Translations under genes and position numbers: made by a program
The notes under the pieces: generated by a model
The model's input: only the letters and a program-made list of their open reading frames with translations
Databases searched by the model: none
Told to the model about the DNA's origin: nothing
Assembly (NCBI GenBank): GCA_041752395.1
Contig: JBGSWN010000215.1
Location: forward strand, 1 to 64,000
Origin: UBA6168 sp041752395
GTDB taxonomy: Bacteria > Bacteroidota > Bacteroidia > Chitinophagales > Saprospiraceae
Length of the DNA: 64,000 nucleotides
Direction of reading: 5' to 3'
Shown: positions 50,656 to 58,832 of the stretch, one piece after another
Layout of the letters: every line of letters starts with the position of its first letter
Position numbering within the stretch: position 1 is the first letter of the stretch

Positions 50656-51795
50656 ATGAAAAATCCAGATAAAAAAAGCCGCCGGAATTTCTTCAAGGCT
50701 GGCGCTACCCTTGGTGCATCAATGATGGCCGTACCAGCTTTCTGCAACATTTCGATGGCGGAAAAACAAGCATCGATAAGGAACAACAGCGTGTCCAATT
50801 TCACCAAACGCCGCACACTGGGCAGTGGACAGCACAGCCTCGAAGTCTCCGCCATCGGCCTCGGCTGCATGGGCATGACCTATGGCTATGCCCCATTTCC
50901 CGACAAAAAAGACAGCATCGCCGTCCTCCATGCAGCCGTGGAGCAAGGGGTCACTTTCTTCGATACAGCAGAAGTGTATGGGCCATACAACAACGAAGAA
51001 CTGGTTGGGGAAGCCCTTGCGCCGCACCGAGACAAGGTCGTCATAGCTACCAAATTCGGCTTCAACATCGTGGATGGAAAAATGGCGGGTGTGGACAGTC
51101 GCCCGGAGTCCATCCGCAAGGCGGTGGAAGGCTCACTCAAACGCCTCGGCGTGGAAACCATTGACCTGCTCTACCAGCACCGGGTGGACCCCAAAGTGCC
51201 CATCGAGGACGTGGCCGGAACGGTGCGGGACCTCATTGCCGAAGGAAAAGCCAAGTATTTCGGCCTCTCGGAAGCGGGGGCGCAGACCATCGGCCGGGCA
51301 CATGCCGTGCAGCCGGTAGCCGCCTTGCAAAGCGAATATTCCCTCTGGACTCGCCAACATGAAGCTGAAATCATCCCGACATTGGAGGAACTGGGCATTG
51401 GTTTTGTGCCGTTCAGTCCGCTGGGAAAAGGCTACCTGACGGGGAAAATGGATGAAACCCGCAAGTTCGAGCCGGGCGATACCAGGGCCATCATCCCACG
51501 TTTCAGCGAAGAAAACCGCATTGCGAACAAGGCTTTGGTGGATATCATCACGCAATTTGCGGAGCGAAAAAACGCTACACCTGCCCAGATTGCCCTCGCT
51601 TGGGTGATGGCGCAAAAGCCGTGGTTCGTTCCCATCCCCGGCACCACGAAACTCCACCGATTGGCGGAGAACAACGGGGCAGCCGACGTGCATTTTTCAC
51701 CGGAAGAATTGCAGGAAATGGAAGCAGCTTCGGCACAGGTGGAAGTGATGGGCGCACGATATACGGAAGCGATGGAGGCGGCGACGGGGCTGTGA
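50656..51795 (+). CDS. Aldo/keto reductase with Tat signal
   Basis: From ATG 50656 the 379-residue protein has a twin-arginine signal (SRRNFFKAGATLG) and so is exported folded. The AKR barrel follows with D103 and Y108 (FFDTAEVYG), K133 (ATKFGF) and H175 (LLYQHRVD), the full catalytic tetrad. It reduces aldehydes or ketones with NADPH; a cofactor in the periplasm would be unusual, so the Tat signal may instead serve another role. The AraC-type operator upstream links it to the aldehyde oxidoreductase operon. A terminator follows at 51806. Confidence 0.93.
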   Translation: MKNPDKKSRRNFFKAGATLGASMMAVPAFCNISMAEKQASIRNNSVSNFTKRRTLGSGQHSLEVSAIGLGCMGMTYGYAPFPDKKDSIAVLHAAVEQGVTFFDTAEVYGPYNNEELVGEALAPHRDKVVIATKFGFNIVDGKMAGVDSRPESIRKAVEGSLKRLGVETIDLLYQHRVDPKVPIEDVAGTVRDLIAEGKAKYFGLSEAGAQTIGRAHAVQPVAALQSEYSLWTRQHEAEIIPTLEELGIGFVPFSPLGKGYLTGKMDETRKFEPGDTRAIIPRFSEENRIANKALVDIITQFAERKNATPAQIALAWVMAQKPWFVPIPGTTKLHRLAENNGAADVHFSPEELQEMEAASAQVEVMGARYTEAMEAATGL

Positions 51796-51805
51796 TTTTG
51801 AGAAT

Positions 51806-51840
51806 AAACGTCGGCAAGGGTTAAAATCTCGCCGATGTTT
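51806..51840 (+). terminator. Terminator of the aldo/keto reductase gene
   Basis: AAACGTCGGC pairs with GCCGATGTTT (one wobble) 11 bp after the stop. The T-run is short. Confidence 0.65.
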
Positions 51841-51874
51841 GAATTAATGCCGCTAAGTATATGCGCAGCAGTTA

Positions 51875-51892
51875 AACAGTTGAGCAACTGTT
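51875..51892. promoter_or_regulatory. 18-bp palindrome upstream of the TonB receptor gene
   Basis: AACAGTTGAGCAACTGTT is a perfect inverted repeat about 61 bp before the start codon, with the size and place of a dimeric repressor or activator site. It does not resemble the AraC repeats. Confidence 0.45.
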
Positions 51893-51952
51893 ACGTTTTC
51901 ACTTTTTAATTGCGTTTTGTATGGAAGTTATTCCACCTTCTCAACTATTTTA

Positions 51953-54364
51953 ATGAAAAAATCTACCATATTTTCGCTTCTGACCATATGGCTGCCAGCT
52001 TTCCTATATGCTCAAACAGAGAACGTCACCTTGTCTGGAATTTTGCAGGGTGGAACGCCCCCCGCATCCTTGGAATTTGCCAACATCGTCCTGAAAAATG
52101 CGACAGACAGCGCCTTTGTGGCGGGTACCATCACCGATGAAAAGGGATTGTTCTCCATTCAAGACCTGAAGCCAGGAAACTACATCTTGACGGCCTCCTA
52201 TATTGGCCTTCAAGATTTGCAGCAACCAGTTCTGGCGGGGCATTTGAGCAAATTCCAAGACTTAGGAACGCTGGTTTTGCAGGAAAACAGCACCCAATTG
52301 CAGGAAGTAGTCGTGACGGCAGAGCAGTCTGAAATCTCCGCCAAAATGGACAAAAAAACTTACGATGTGGCCGACAATATCAGCCAAAGCGGCGGCTCAG
52401 TCTTACAGGCAATGGGCAATTTGCCGAGCGTCACCGTGACCCAAGAGGGCAAAGTACAGCTCCGGGGCAGCGACAAGGTGACCGTGCTGATTGACGGTAA
52501 ACAAACCGCCTTGACTGGCTTCGATACCCAGAAAGGATTGGAAAATATCCCCTCCTCGGCTATCGAACGCATCGAAATCATCAACAATCCTTCGGCGAAA
52601 TACGACGCCAATGGCAATGCCGGCATCATCAATATCATACTTAAAAAGAACAACAAGGATGGACTGAATGGCAGCCTTGGCTTGGCGGGTGGATTGGGCG
52701 CATTGTGGATACGTCGGGAGAATTTGCCGACCATACGTCCACAATTTCAGCATACCCCGAAGCTGAACCCCTCCGCTTCCATCAATTACCGGAAAGGAAA
52801 AATGAACGTTTTTGCACAGGGCGATTGGCTTTATACCAAAACACTGAATAAAAACGAGTTTTCTACTAGGACTTATGATACGGGGGAAACAATTTACCAG
52901 CAGGTAAAACGCAACCGAACTACCACCTACGCCACCGCCAAAGCGGGCGTTGATTATTATTTAACGCCCAATAATACGCTCACTATATCTGGTTTATTTA
53001 ACCAAGAAAAAATAGATGACCGGGGAGATAATCCTTATTTCCTGAACAGCCTCGACAACCGCTACCGGCTTTGGCAATTTATTGAGGATGAGGTGAAATA
53101 TACGGCATCTGGTACGGCGGCCTTCGTGCATAAATTTCCGCAGCCGGGCCATTCACTGAATTTTAACAGCAGCTATTATTTTCACCGGGAAGACGAGAAA
53201 TATTATTTCACGAATATATTGCCCAATTCTACTGGAACCGATGCTTTTAAATTGCTGTCCGATGAGCATGTTTTTGATTTTAACATGGATTATATCAAGC
53301 CATTAAAACAGGGGCGAGTGGAAACAGGATTGAAATTCCGGCGACGCTCCATCCCCACGGATATGCAATTTTTTCCGGGTGAAAATTCACCAATAGATGT
53401 AAATGCTGGCGGCTATGCGAAATATGACGAAATCATTCCGGCGCTTTTCGTCAATTATATTTATGAAAACAACAGAATAGAAATAGAAGGTGGAGTGCGT
53501 GGGGAATATGTAAAAGTGGATTACGAAGTAAATCCCAATCATAATACCTATAAAAGCGATGGCTATGATTATTTGCAGCCCTTCCCGAATATACGTTTTG
53601 CCTATAAAATCAATGACAGCAATAAACTTTCGCTGTTCTTCAACCGCCGAGTGGACCGCCCCAACGAAGTGGACATTCGCATCTTCCCAAAATATGACGA
53701 ACCGGAACTCATAAAAGTGGGCAACCCCACCCTGAAACCGCAGTTTACCAGCACTGTAGAACTCGGCTATAAAACCTCGTTTGACCAAGGCAGTTTCTAT
53801 ACCGCCGCCTACCACCGCATTATTGACGCTACTATTACCCGCATTGCTACGCAAGTGCCTGGCAGCCTGTTACTCTATAATATTTTCCAGAATGCGGGCC
53901 GCAGTTTCAACACAGGATTAGAAGTGATTTTTCAGCAAAAACCAGCTAAATGGCTGGGCTATACCCTTAGCGGCAATATTTACCGCAACACCATTCAGGC
54001 CTACACCGTTACCAACCAATACCCCGTTCCGACGGTCTATACCAGCGAAGAACAACAGGCCACCTCTGGGAACCTGAAACTGAACACGCTGCTACACTTG
54101 CCCCGCTCGGTGGAGGCACAAATTTCCGCAGTGTACCTCGCCCCCGACCTCATCCCGCAGGGACAGGTGGAAAGCCGTTTTTCCTTGGATTTCGGGGTAA
54201 AAAAGTCCATACAAAAAGGCAAGGGCGAAATCTTCCTGAATGCCACCGATATATTAAATACCATGCAGTTGCGGCAAAAAATTAATGGTAATTCCTTTGT
54301 ATTGCGCAGCACAAATTATTATGAGACGCAGGTAGTGCGGGTAGGATATAATTATAAGTGGTAA
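51953..54364 (+). CDS. TonB-dependent receptor-like outer-membrane protein
   Basis: From ATG 51953 the 803-residue protein has a signal peptide (to FLYAQTE), a carboxypeptidase-regulatory-like beta domain (TLSGILQGGTPPASLEFANI, DEKGLFSIQDLKPGNYIL), a plug region (VLQAMGNLPSVTVTQEGKVQ, RIEIINNPSAKYDANGNAGI) and a long beta barrel to the aromatic C-terminal strand (VVRVGYNYKW). This is the outer-membrane beta-barrel family 3 type of Bacteroidota. It probably imports or senses a ligand; the substrate is unknown. An ATG at 51917 adds 12 residues before the signal. Confidence 0.93.
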   Translation: MKKSTIFSLLTIWLPAFLYAQTENVTLSGILQGGTPPASLEFANIVLKNATDSAFVAGTITDEKGLFSIQDLKPGNYILTASYIGLQDLQQPVLAGHLSKFQDLGTLVLQENSTQLQEVVVTAEQSEISAKMDKKTYDVADNISQSGGSVLQAMGNLPSVTVTQEGKVQLRGSDKVTVLIDGKQTALTGFDTQKGLENIPSSAIERIEIINNPSAKYDANGNAGIINIILKKNNKDGLNGSLGLAGGLGALWIRRENLPTIRPQFQHTPKLNPSASINYRKGKMNVFAQGDWLYTKTLNKNEFSTRTYDTGETIYQQVKRNRTTTYATAKAGVDYYLTPNNTLTISGLFNQEKIDDRGDNPYFLNSLDNRYRLWQFIEDEVKYTASGTAAFVHKFPQPGHSLNFNSSYYFHREDEKYYFTNILPNSTGTDAFKLLSDEHVFDFNMDYIKPLKQGRVETGLKFRRRSIPTDMQFFPGENSPIDVNAGGYAKYDEIIPALFVNYIYENNRIEIEGGVRGEYVKVDYEVNPNHNTYKSDGYDYLQPFPNIRFAYKINDSNKLSLFFNRRVDRPNEVDIRIFPKYDEPELIKVGNPTLKPQFTSTVELGYKTSFDQGSFYTAAYHRIIDATITRIATQVPGSLLLYNIFQNAGRSFNTGLEVIFQQKPAKWLGYTLSGNIYRNTIQAYTVTNQYPVPTVYTSEEQQATSGNLKLNTLLHLPRSVEAQISAVYLAPDLIPQGQVESRFSLDFGVKKSIQKGKGEIFLNATDILNTMQLRQKINGNSFVLRSTNYYETQVVRVGYNYKW

Positions 54365-54400
54365 ATAGCCAAAAACATAAAAGCCTACTATCTCAAAAAC

Positions 54401-54433
54401 AAACGGGCAAGTTCCACCAGAACCTGCCCGTTT
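54401..54433 (+). terminator. Terminator hairpin after the TonB receptor (copy 1)
   Basis: AAACGGGCA pairs with TGCCCGTTT around a CCACCAGAACC-containing loop. A diverged copy with the same loop lies at 55345-55378. Confidence 0.65.
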
Positions 54434-54445
54434 GCCTTATGAATC

Positions 54446-54679
54446 AAGTTGGGCGGCAACTTGAAGTTTATTGCCGTCAACTTAGCGGGAATTGACTGTT
54501 GTCGCTTGCCCATCCAGCCCCCCACCCCTAAAGGGGAGCACCCCATGGGATACCGAAACCTCGGAAAAATAACACGGGATGCTCCCCTTTAGGGGTGGGG
54601 GGCACGACGAAAAGGCGAGGGCTTCAACATTATGCAGCCCTTAAATTGACGGAATTAACTTCAAGTTGCCGCCCAACTT
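54446..54679. repeat. 234-bp nested palindromic element
   Basis: Outer arms AAGTTGGGCGGCAACTTGAAGTT (written here as AAGTTGGGCGGCAACTTGAA then GTT; 54446-54468) are perfectly complemented at 54657-54679 (23 bp). Inner arms at 54517-54540 and 54580-54603 (GCCCCCCACCCCTAAAGGGG then AGCA) are a second perfect 24-bp pair. It fills the gap between the convergent TonB receptor and thioredoxin genes. No target duplication is obvious. Confidence 0.85.
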
Positions 54680-54698
54680 TCAACCACATTAGCCCTTA

Positions 54699-55211
54699 TC
54701 ACTTGGCCTTGGCCAAAATCGCATTGGCTTCATCGAGGAACTTGACCTCTTCCTTACCCCGTTCCGCACCGGAAGGATAGCCAGTAGAGCCCAAGGCGTT
54801 CAAACTGACCCCATTGGTTGCAGGGTCTGTTTCCGCAAAAAACAGCCAAATCGTAGGATAGCCCCTTACTTGGAAGCTTTGCTGCAAGCTCATGTTTTGC
54901 TGGGCAAGTTCCGGTGCCAATTGTTTGCGGCGTGGGAAATCCAATTCCAACAAGATGACGTTTTGGTGGGCCCATGCTTTGAAGGCATCCTTTTCAAATA
55001 CATCCGCTTGCAATTTGTGGCACCAGCCACACCAATCGCTGCCCGTAAAGAACGCAAAAATTGGTTTGTTGCTTTCGTTAGATGCCACTTGGGCTTTTGC
55101 CAACTCCGTGTACCAAACAAGGTCGCTGGAAGCTTTTGATTCTGATTGGGCATCGCAAGACAGGATGCTCGTAAGGGAAAAGAGTAAGGCGGCAAAAATG
55201 GGCAATTTCAT
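54699..55211 (-). CDS. Thioredoxin-family lipoprotein (WCGWC)
   Basis: The 170-residue protein has a lipoprotein signal (SLTSILSC, C19), a linker and a thioredoxin-like domain with DWCGWCHKLQADVF (C61, C64). It belongs to the same Thioredoxin_7/DUF255-like class as the 29368 protein but is only distantly similar outside the active site. RGYPTIWLFF carries the cis-proline expected of the fold. It should act in the periplasm as a thiol reductase. Downstream (leftward) it runs into the nested palindrome. Confidence 0.9.
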   Translation of the reverse strand: MKLPIFAALLFSLTSILSCDAQSESKASSDLVWYTELAKAQVASNESNKPIFAFFTGSDWCGWCHKLQADVFEKDAFKAWAHQNVILLELDFPRRKQLAPELAQQNMSLQQSFQVRGYPTIWLFFAETDPATNGVSLNALGSTGYPSGAERGKEEVKFLDEANAILAKAK

Positions 55212-55806
55212 GTCAAAAACAGTTTAGAATGTAATAGATACTGCAAAGGTGAGCGTTTTTTTATAAGGAAAGGTTGTCATAGCGTTAAAATCGTTTGACA
55301 TCCCTCCTGATTTCAAAAATTCCCGTGAGCTAATTCTCCAAAAAAACCGGGAAGGCCCCACCAGAACCCGCCCGCTTTCACGCTTACCACGCTCACGTCT
55401 CTCCCGCTCTCACTCATCTACCGCCTCCGTCACAGACAATTCAAACTCCGCCGTCACCGCTTCCATATACCTTACAATGATAATATTGTCAACTTTAGCA
55501 ACTTCGGACGGGATACTATGAAGCAGTCGGAAGTAATTCAAAATTGGAACAAAACCCAGTACCAGTTATGGGCGGATGAGTCCCAAATTCCCCTTCTTTA
55601 TAAATACTTTTATGTTGGGTTCAACAACATTACACAAAGCCGTTCAACAGGCACAAAGTCGAAGCAGGGGATAATCAATGCGCCTCTATTAACATCCCCG
55701 CCCCTACCCTTTCAACGCAAAAACAAATCCCGAATCATGGAAATAACAAGAACAGGTACCCAGGCCACCGCAGTATCTCTTCGAATGGTTCACCTGAGCG
55801 GTATGG
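55212..55806. other. Intergenic region with a copied terminator, no supported gene
   Basis: It contains the second copy of the TonB-receptor terminator (55345-55378, loop CCACCAGAACC) and a CT-rich word repeat (55376-55440). A 97-codon plus frame (55518-55811) has no motif and low-complexity codons. A short minus-strand match to the aldo/keto reductase C-terminus (RYMEAVTA) near 55450-55475 is too short to trust. Confidence 0.5.
55345..55378. repeat. Copy 2 of the TonB receptor terminator hairpin
   Basis: AACCGGGAAGGCCCCACCAG followed by AACCCGCCCGCTTT matches the hairpin at 54401-54433 in order, including CCACCAGAACC. The two copies flank the palindrome and thioredoxin gene as direct repeats. 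Confidence 0.6.
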
Positions 55807-55837
55807 TTTGATTTTCGTAAGCTCCCGTTTGATTTTC
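55807..55837 (+). promoter_or_regulatory. AraC-type operator, direct repeats upstream of the aldehyde oxidoreductase operon
   Basis: TTTGATTTTCGTAA at 55807 and TTTGATTTTCATAA at 55828, 21 bp apart, match the pair at 50541/50562. The second half-site is about 88 bp before the start codon, the same place as at the aldo/keto reductase gene. A CTTTG segment (55866-55870) may belong to the -7 box. Confidence 0.72.
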
Positions 55838-55915
55838 ATAAGGTTATTCCTAATTTTTAGCCTTTCTTTGCCCAAGGAATCTTCAATTCATTACACAAAC
55901 TTCAACCATCATATC

Positions 55916-56368
55916 ATGGCTTCCTTCACCTTAAACATCAATGGCAAAAAACAGCAGGTCGAAGTGGACCCAACCACCCCCATACTCTGGGTGCTTCGTG
56001 ACCACCTCGACCTCGTCGGCACGAAATACGGCTGCGGCATCGCCCAATGCGGCGCCTGCACCATCCACTTGGGGGATACAGCGATGCGTTCCTGCGTACT
56101 GCCCGTTTCGCAGGTCGGCGAGCAGCCCATCACCACCATTGAGGGCCTCTCCGAAAACGGCGACCACCCCGTTCAAAAAGCATGGCTGGAACACGATGTA
56201 GCCCAATGCGGCTACTGCCAAGCCGGACAAATCATGAATGCTTCTGCTTTGTTAAAATCTACTCCACGCCCCAGCGACGCTGCAATCGAAGGGGCGATGA
56301 ACGGGAATATTTGCCGCTGCGCAACGTATGTGTGGATAAAGGCGGCGATTAAGACGGCGGCGGGCTGA
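55916..56368 (+). CDS. 2Fe-2S subunit of a molybdopterin aldehyde oxidoreductase (IorA type)
   Basis: From ATG 55916 the 150-residue protein has the plant-type cluster ligands C40, C45, C48 and C60 (GCGIAQCGACTIHLG) and the second helical cluster C98, C101, C133 and C135 (QCGYCQAGQ, GNICRCATYVWIK). This is the small electron-transfer subunit of isoquinoline/aldehyde oxidoreductases. The catalytic subunit follows after 105 bp. The upstream ATG at 55808 lies in the operator and is not used. The AraC-type repeats suggest aldehyde-responsive control. Confidence 0.93.
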   Translation: MASFTLNINGKKQQVEVDPTTPILWVLRDHLDLVGTKYGCGIAQCGACTIHLGDTAMRSCVLPVSQVGEQPITTIEGLSENGDHPVQKAWLEHDVAQCGYCQAGQIMNASALLKSTPRPSDAAIEGAMNGNICRCATYVWIKAAIKTAAG

Positions 56369-56470
56369 TTGTTGAAATTGCTTGATTGTTAAATTGTTAC
56401 TCGTATTCCGACAACAATATTGCAATCAAACAATCCAACAATTCCAGCAATTCATCAATCAAACAATTTA
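56367..56470. repeat. Word-repeat hairpin between the two oxidoreductase subunit genes
   Basis: GATTGTTGAAATTGCTTGAT and onward is complemented by ATTGCAATCAAACAATCC words at 56419-56470. It could tune the ratio of small to large subunit. Confidence 0.6.
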
Positions 56471-56473
56471 AAA

Positions 56474-58741
56474 ATGACAGCAATCAATAATACCTCCCGC
56501 CGCTCCTTCCTCCGTAATTCCATCCTCGCCAGCGGCGGCCTCGTCATCGGCGTCAACTGGCTCACGGGCTGCAAGAACGCCTCCAGCGAAGCGGCGCTTG
56601 CCTTGCCCAAGGAATGGTTCAACTTCAACGCCTACCTGAAAATCGGGGAGAACGGCGTAGTCACCATCTTCACCCCTAACCCAGAATTCGGGCAGAACGT
56701 GATGACCTCCATGCCCATTATAGTGGCTGAGGAACTTGATGTGGACTGGAAAAACGTCCTCGTCGAAATGGCAGCGCACGACCCCGCCAAGTATCCCGAT
56801 GCCATGTTTGGGCAATTCACCGGGGGCAGTTGGGGCATCAGGACCAAGTGGGAACCGCTGCGCAATGCGGGCGCTGCCGCCCGGCACATGCTCAAGGAAG
56901 CGGCGGCACAAGCTTGGCAAGTGCCTGCGGAAGAAATCACGACCAGCGAAGGCATTTTGAAACACGAAAAAAGCGGCAAATCGGCGGATTACGGCGAGAT
57001 GGCTTCGGCTGCCGCCAAAATACCTATGCCAGAAAAACCGACCTTGAAGGAAATCAAGGATTTCAAAATCATTAGCCAATCGAAAAAAAACGTGCGGGGC
57101 AAGGAAATCGTGACCGGCAAGCCCATGTTTGGCTTGGACTACAAGGTGGAGGGGATGCTCATCGCCATGATTGAGCACCCGCCCGCATTCGGCCTGAAGC
57201 TGAAATCGGTGGACGACTCCGCCGCCCGTGCCATGCCCGGCATCAAGGACGTTTTTACCATCAAAACCTACAACGACGGCTTTGAAAAAGCCATGTTCGA
57301 TACCAACGCCTTCCCTGAATTGGTGGCCATTGTCGGCAACTCGACCTGGGAGGTGATGCAAGCGAAAAAGGCGCTGAAGGTCGAGTGGGAACCCGCCCCC
57401 ACCTCGTCGAACACTGTGACGTTCATGGGCAACAAGCGCACGTTCAACTACCCCGCCGGACTGGAAAGCAGCACCGACCACCAAGCCATGATGGAGGTAT
57501 TGGCCGCTAAGCCCGGCAAGGTTGTTCGTCGGAACGGCGACCCGGAAGCGGCGTTCAAAAAAGCGGCGAAAATCATCGAGCGTAGCTATTCCGCACCACA
57601 CCTCGCCCACAACTGCATGGAGCCGATGAACTTCTTTGCTGACGTAAAAGGCGACAAAGTGAAAGTGGCTGGCCCGCTGCAAGCCCCCGGCTTCATCGAA
57701 CCGACGCTGGCGGCACGGATGGGCATCCCCGTTGAGAACATTGAAATCGAAATGACCCGCATGGGCGGCGGCTTTGGGCGGCGGGCCTACTCGCATTACA
57801 TGGTCGAAGCTGCGCTCATTTCACAAAAAGTAAATGCACCCGTGAAGCTGATGTACAGCCGGGAGGATGACATGACGAACGGCATTTATCGCCCCGCTTA
57901 TCAAGCCACCTACCGGGCCGCTTTGGATGAAAACGACAACCTGATTGCCTTCCATGTGAAGGCTGGTGGCATACCAGAAAGCCCGCTCCATGCCGACCGT
58001 TTTCCGGCTGGCGCAATTGACAACTACCTCGCCGAAGATTGGAAAATTGACTCGAACATCACCATTGGAACGTTCCGGGCGCCGAGGTCGAATTTCATTG
58101 GCGGGGCCGAGCAATCCTTCCTGGACGAACTGGCCGAGGCGATGGGAAAAGACCCCATCGAGTTCCGTTTGGAATTATTGAAACGTGCCAAAGAAAACCC
58201 GGTCGGTGAGAAAAACGACTATGACGCAGCCCGTTACGCTGGCGTTTTGGAGTTGGTGCAGGAGAAATCAGGCTGGGGAAAAACGGCCCCTGCTGTTGGT
58301 ACAAGCCGAGGCGTTGCCGCTTATTTTTGTCACAATACCTACGCCGCCCACGTGCTGGATTTGACGATGGAAAACGGCAAGCCCGTCGTGCAGAAGGTTA
58401 CGAGCGCCATTGACTGCGGCATCGTCGTGAACCCTGACGCTGCCACCAATATGACCGAAGGTGCTGTGACGGATGGCATTGGCAATGCGCTCTACGGCGA
58501 GATGACTTTCAAGGATGGCGCTGCAGAAAAGACCAATTTCGACAAATACCGCATGATACGGATGATCGAGGCACCAAAGGCAATTGAGGTGCATTTTGTG
58601 AAAAACGAAATTGCCCCGACGGGCATGGGTGAGCCGCCGTTCCCGCCCATCTTCGGGGCGTTGGCGAATGCGCTGTACAAGGCGACGGGGAAGCGGGTGT
58701 ACCGGCAACCGTTTTTGGGGGAGCAGGCGGTGATGGGGTGA
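56474..58741 (+). CDS. Molybdopterin-binding subunit of aldehyde oxidoreductase (IorB type)
   Basis: From ATG 56474 the 755-residue protein has a twin-arginine signal (TSRRSFLRNS) ending at a lipobox-like LTGC (C33), and a xanthine-dehydrogenase-family catalytic body with GGFGRRAYSHYMVEAAL, FRAPRSNFIGGAEQSFLDEL and a terminal GMGEPPFPPIFGALANALYK, where the glutamate is the expected base. It oxidises aldehydes or N-heterocycles at molybdenum in the periplasm. Its 3' end is partly copied at 62287-62447. A terminator follows at 58752. Confidence 0.94.
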   Translation: MTAINNTSRRSFLRNSILASGGLVIGVNWLTGCKNASSEAALALPKEWFNFNAYLKIGENGVVTIFTPNPEFGQNVMTSMPIIVAEELDVDWKNVLVEMAAHDPAKYPDAMFGQFTGGSWGIRTKWEPLRNAGAAARHMLKEAAAQAWQVPAEEITTSEGILKHEKSGKSADYGEMASAAAKIPMPEKPTLKEIKDFKIISQSKKNVRGKEIVTGKPMFGLDYKVEGMLIAMIEHPPAFGLKLKSVDDSAARAMPGIKDVFTIKTYNDGFEKAMFDTNAFPELVAIVGNSTWEVMQAKKALKVEWEPAPTSSNTVTFMGNKRTFNYPAGLESSTDHQAMMEVLAAKPGKVVRRNGDPEAAFKKAAKIIERSYSAPHLAHNCMEPMNFFADVKGDKVKVAGPLQAPGFIEPTLAARMGIPVENIEIEMTRMGGGFGRRAYSHYMVEAALISQKVNAPVKLMYSREDDMTNGIYRPAYQATYRAALDENDNLIAFHVKAGGIPESPLHADRFPAGAIDNYLAEDWKIDSNITIGTFRAPRSNFIGGAEQSFLDELAEAMGKDPIEFRLELLKRAKENPVGEKNDYDAARYAGVLELVQEKSGWGKTAPAVGTSRGVAAYFCHNTYAAHVLDLTMENGKPVVQKVTSAIDCGIVVNPDAATNMTEGAVTDGIGNALYGEMTFKDGAAEKTNFDKYRMIRMIEAPKAIEVHFVKNEIAPTGMGEPPFPPIFGALANALYKATGKRVYRQPFLGEQAVMG

Positions 58742-58751
58742 GGATTTTTTC

Positions 58752-58789
58752 AAAAAGTCGGAGAAGGAAGTTTCTTCTCCGGCTTTTTT
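58752..58789 (+). terminator. Terminator of the oxidoreductase operon
   Basis: AAAAAGTCGGAGAAG pairs with CTTCTCCGGCTTTTT (one G-T) around a 7-nt loop, followed by T residues. Confidence 0.9.
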
Positions 58790-58832
58790 ATTGTGCTTTT
58801 GAAAGGCTGGATAGGTTGTGTTTGCAGCCCTT

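Noticed and set aside
55450..55475. Minus-strand remnant of the aldo/keto reductase C-terminus (RYMEAVTA)
   Set aside because: The match is about eight residues, too short to separate from chance, although it would fit the pattern of 3'-end copies.
55518..55811. 97-codon frame upstream of the oxidoreductase operon
   Set aside because: It ends inside the AraC operator, has no motif, and no leader of the usual type.
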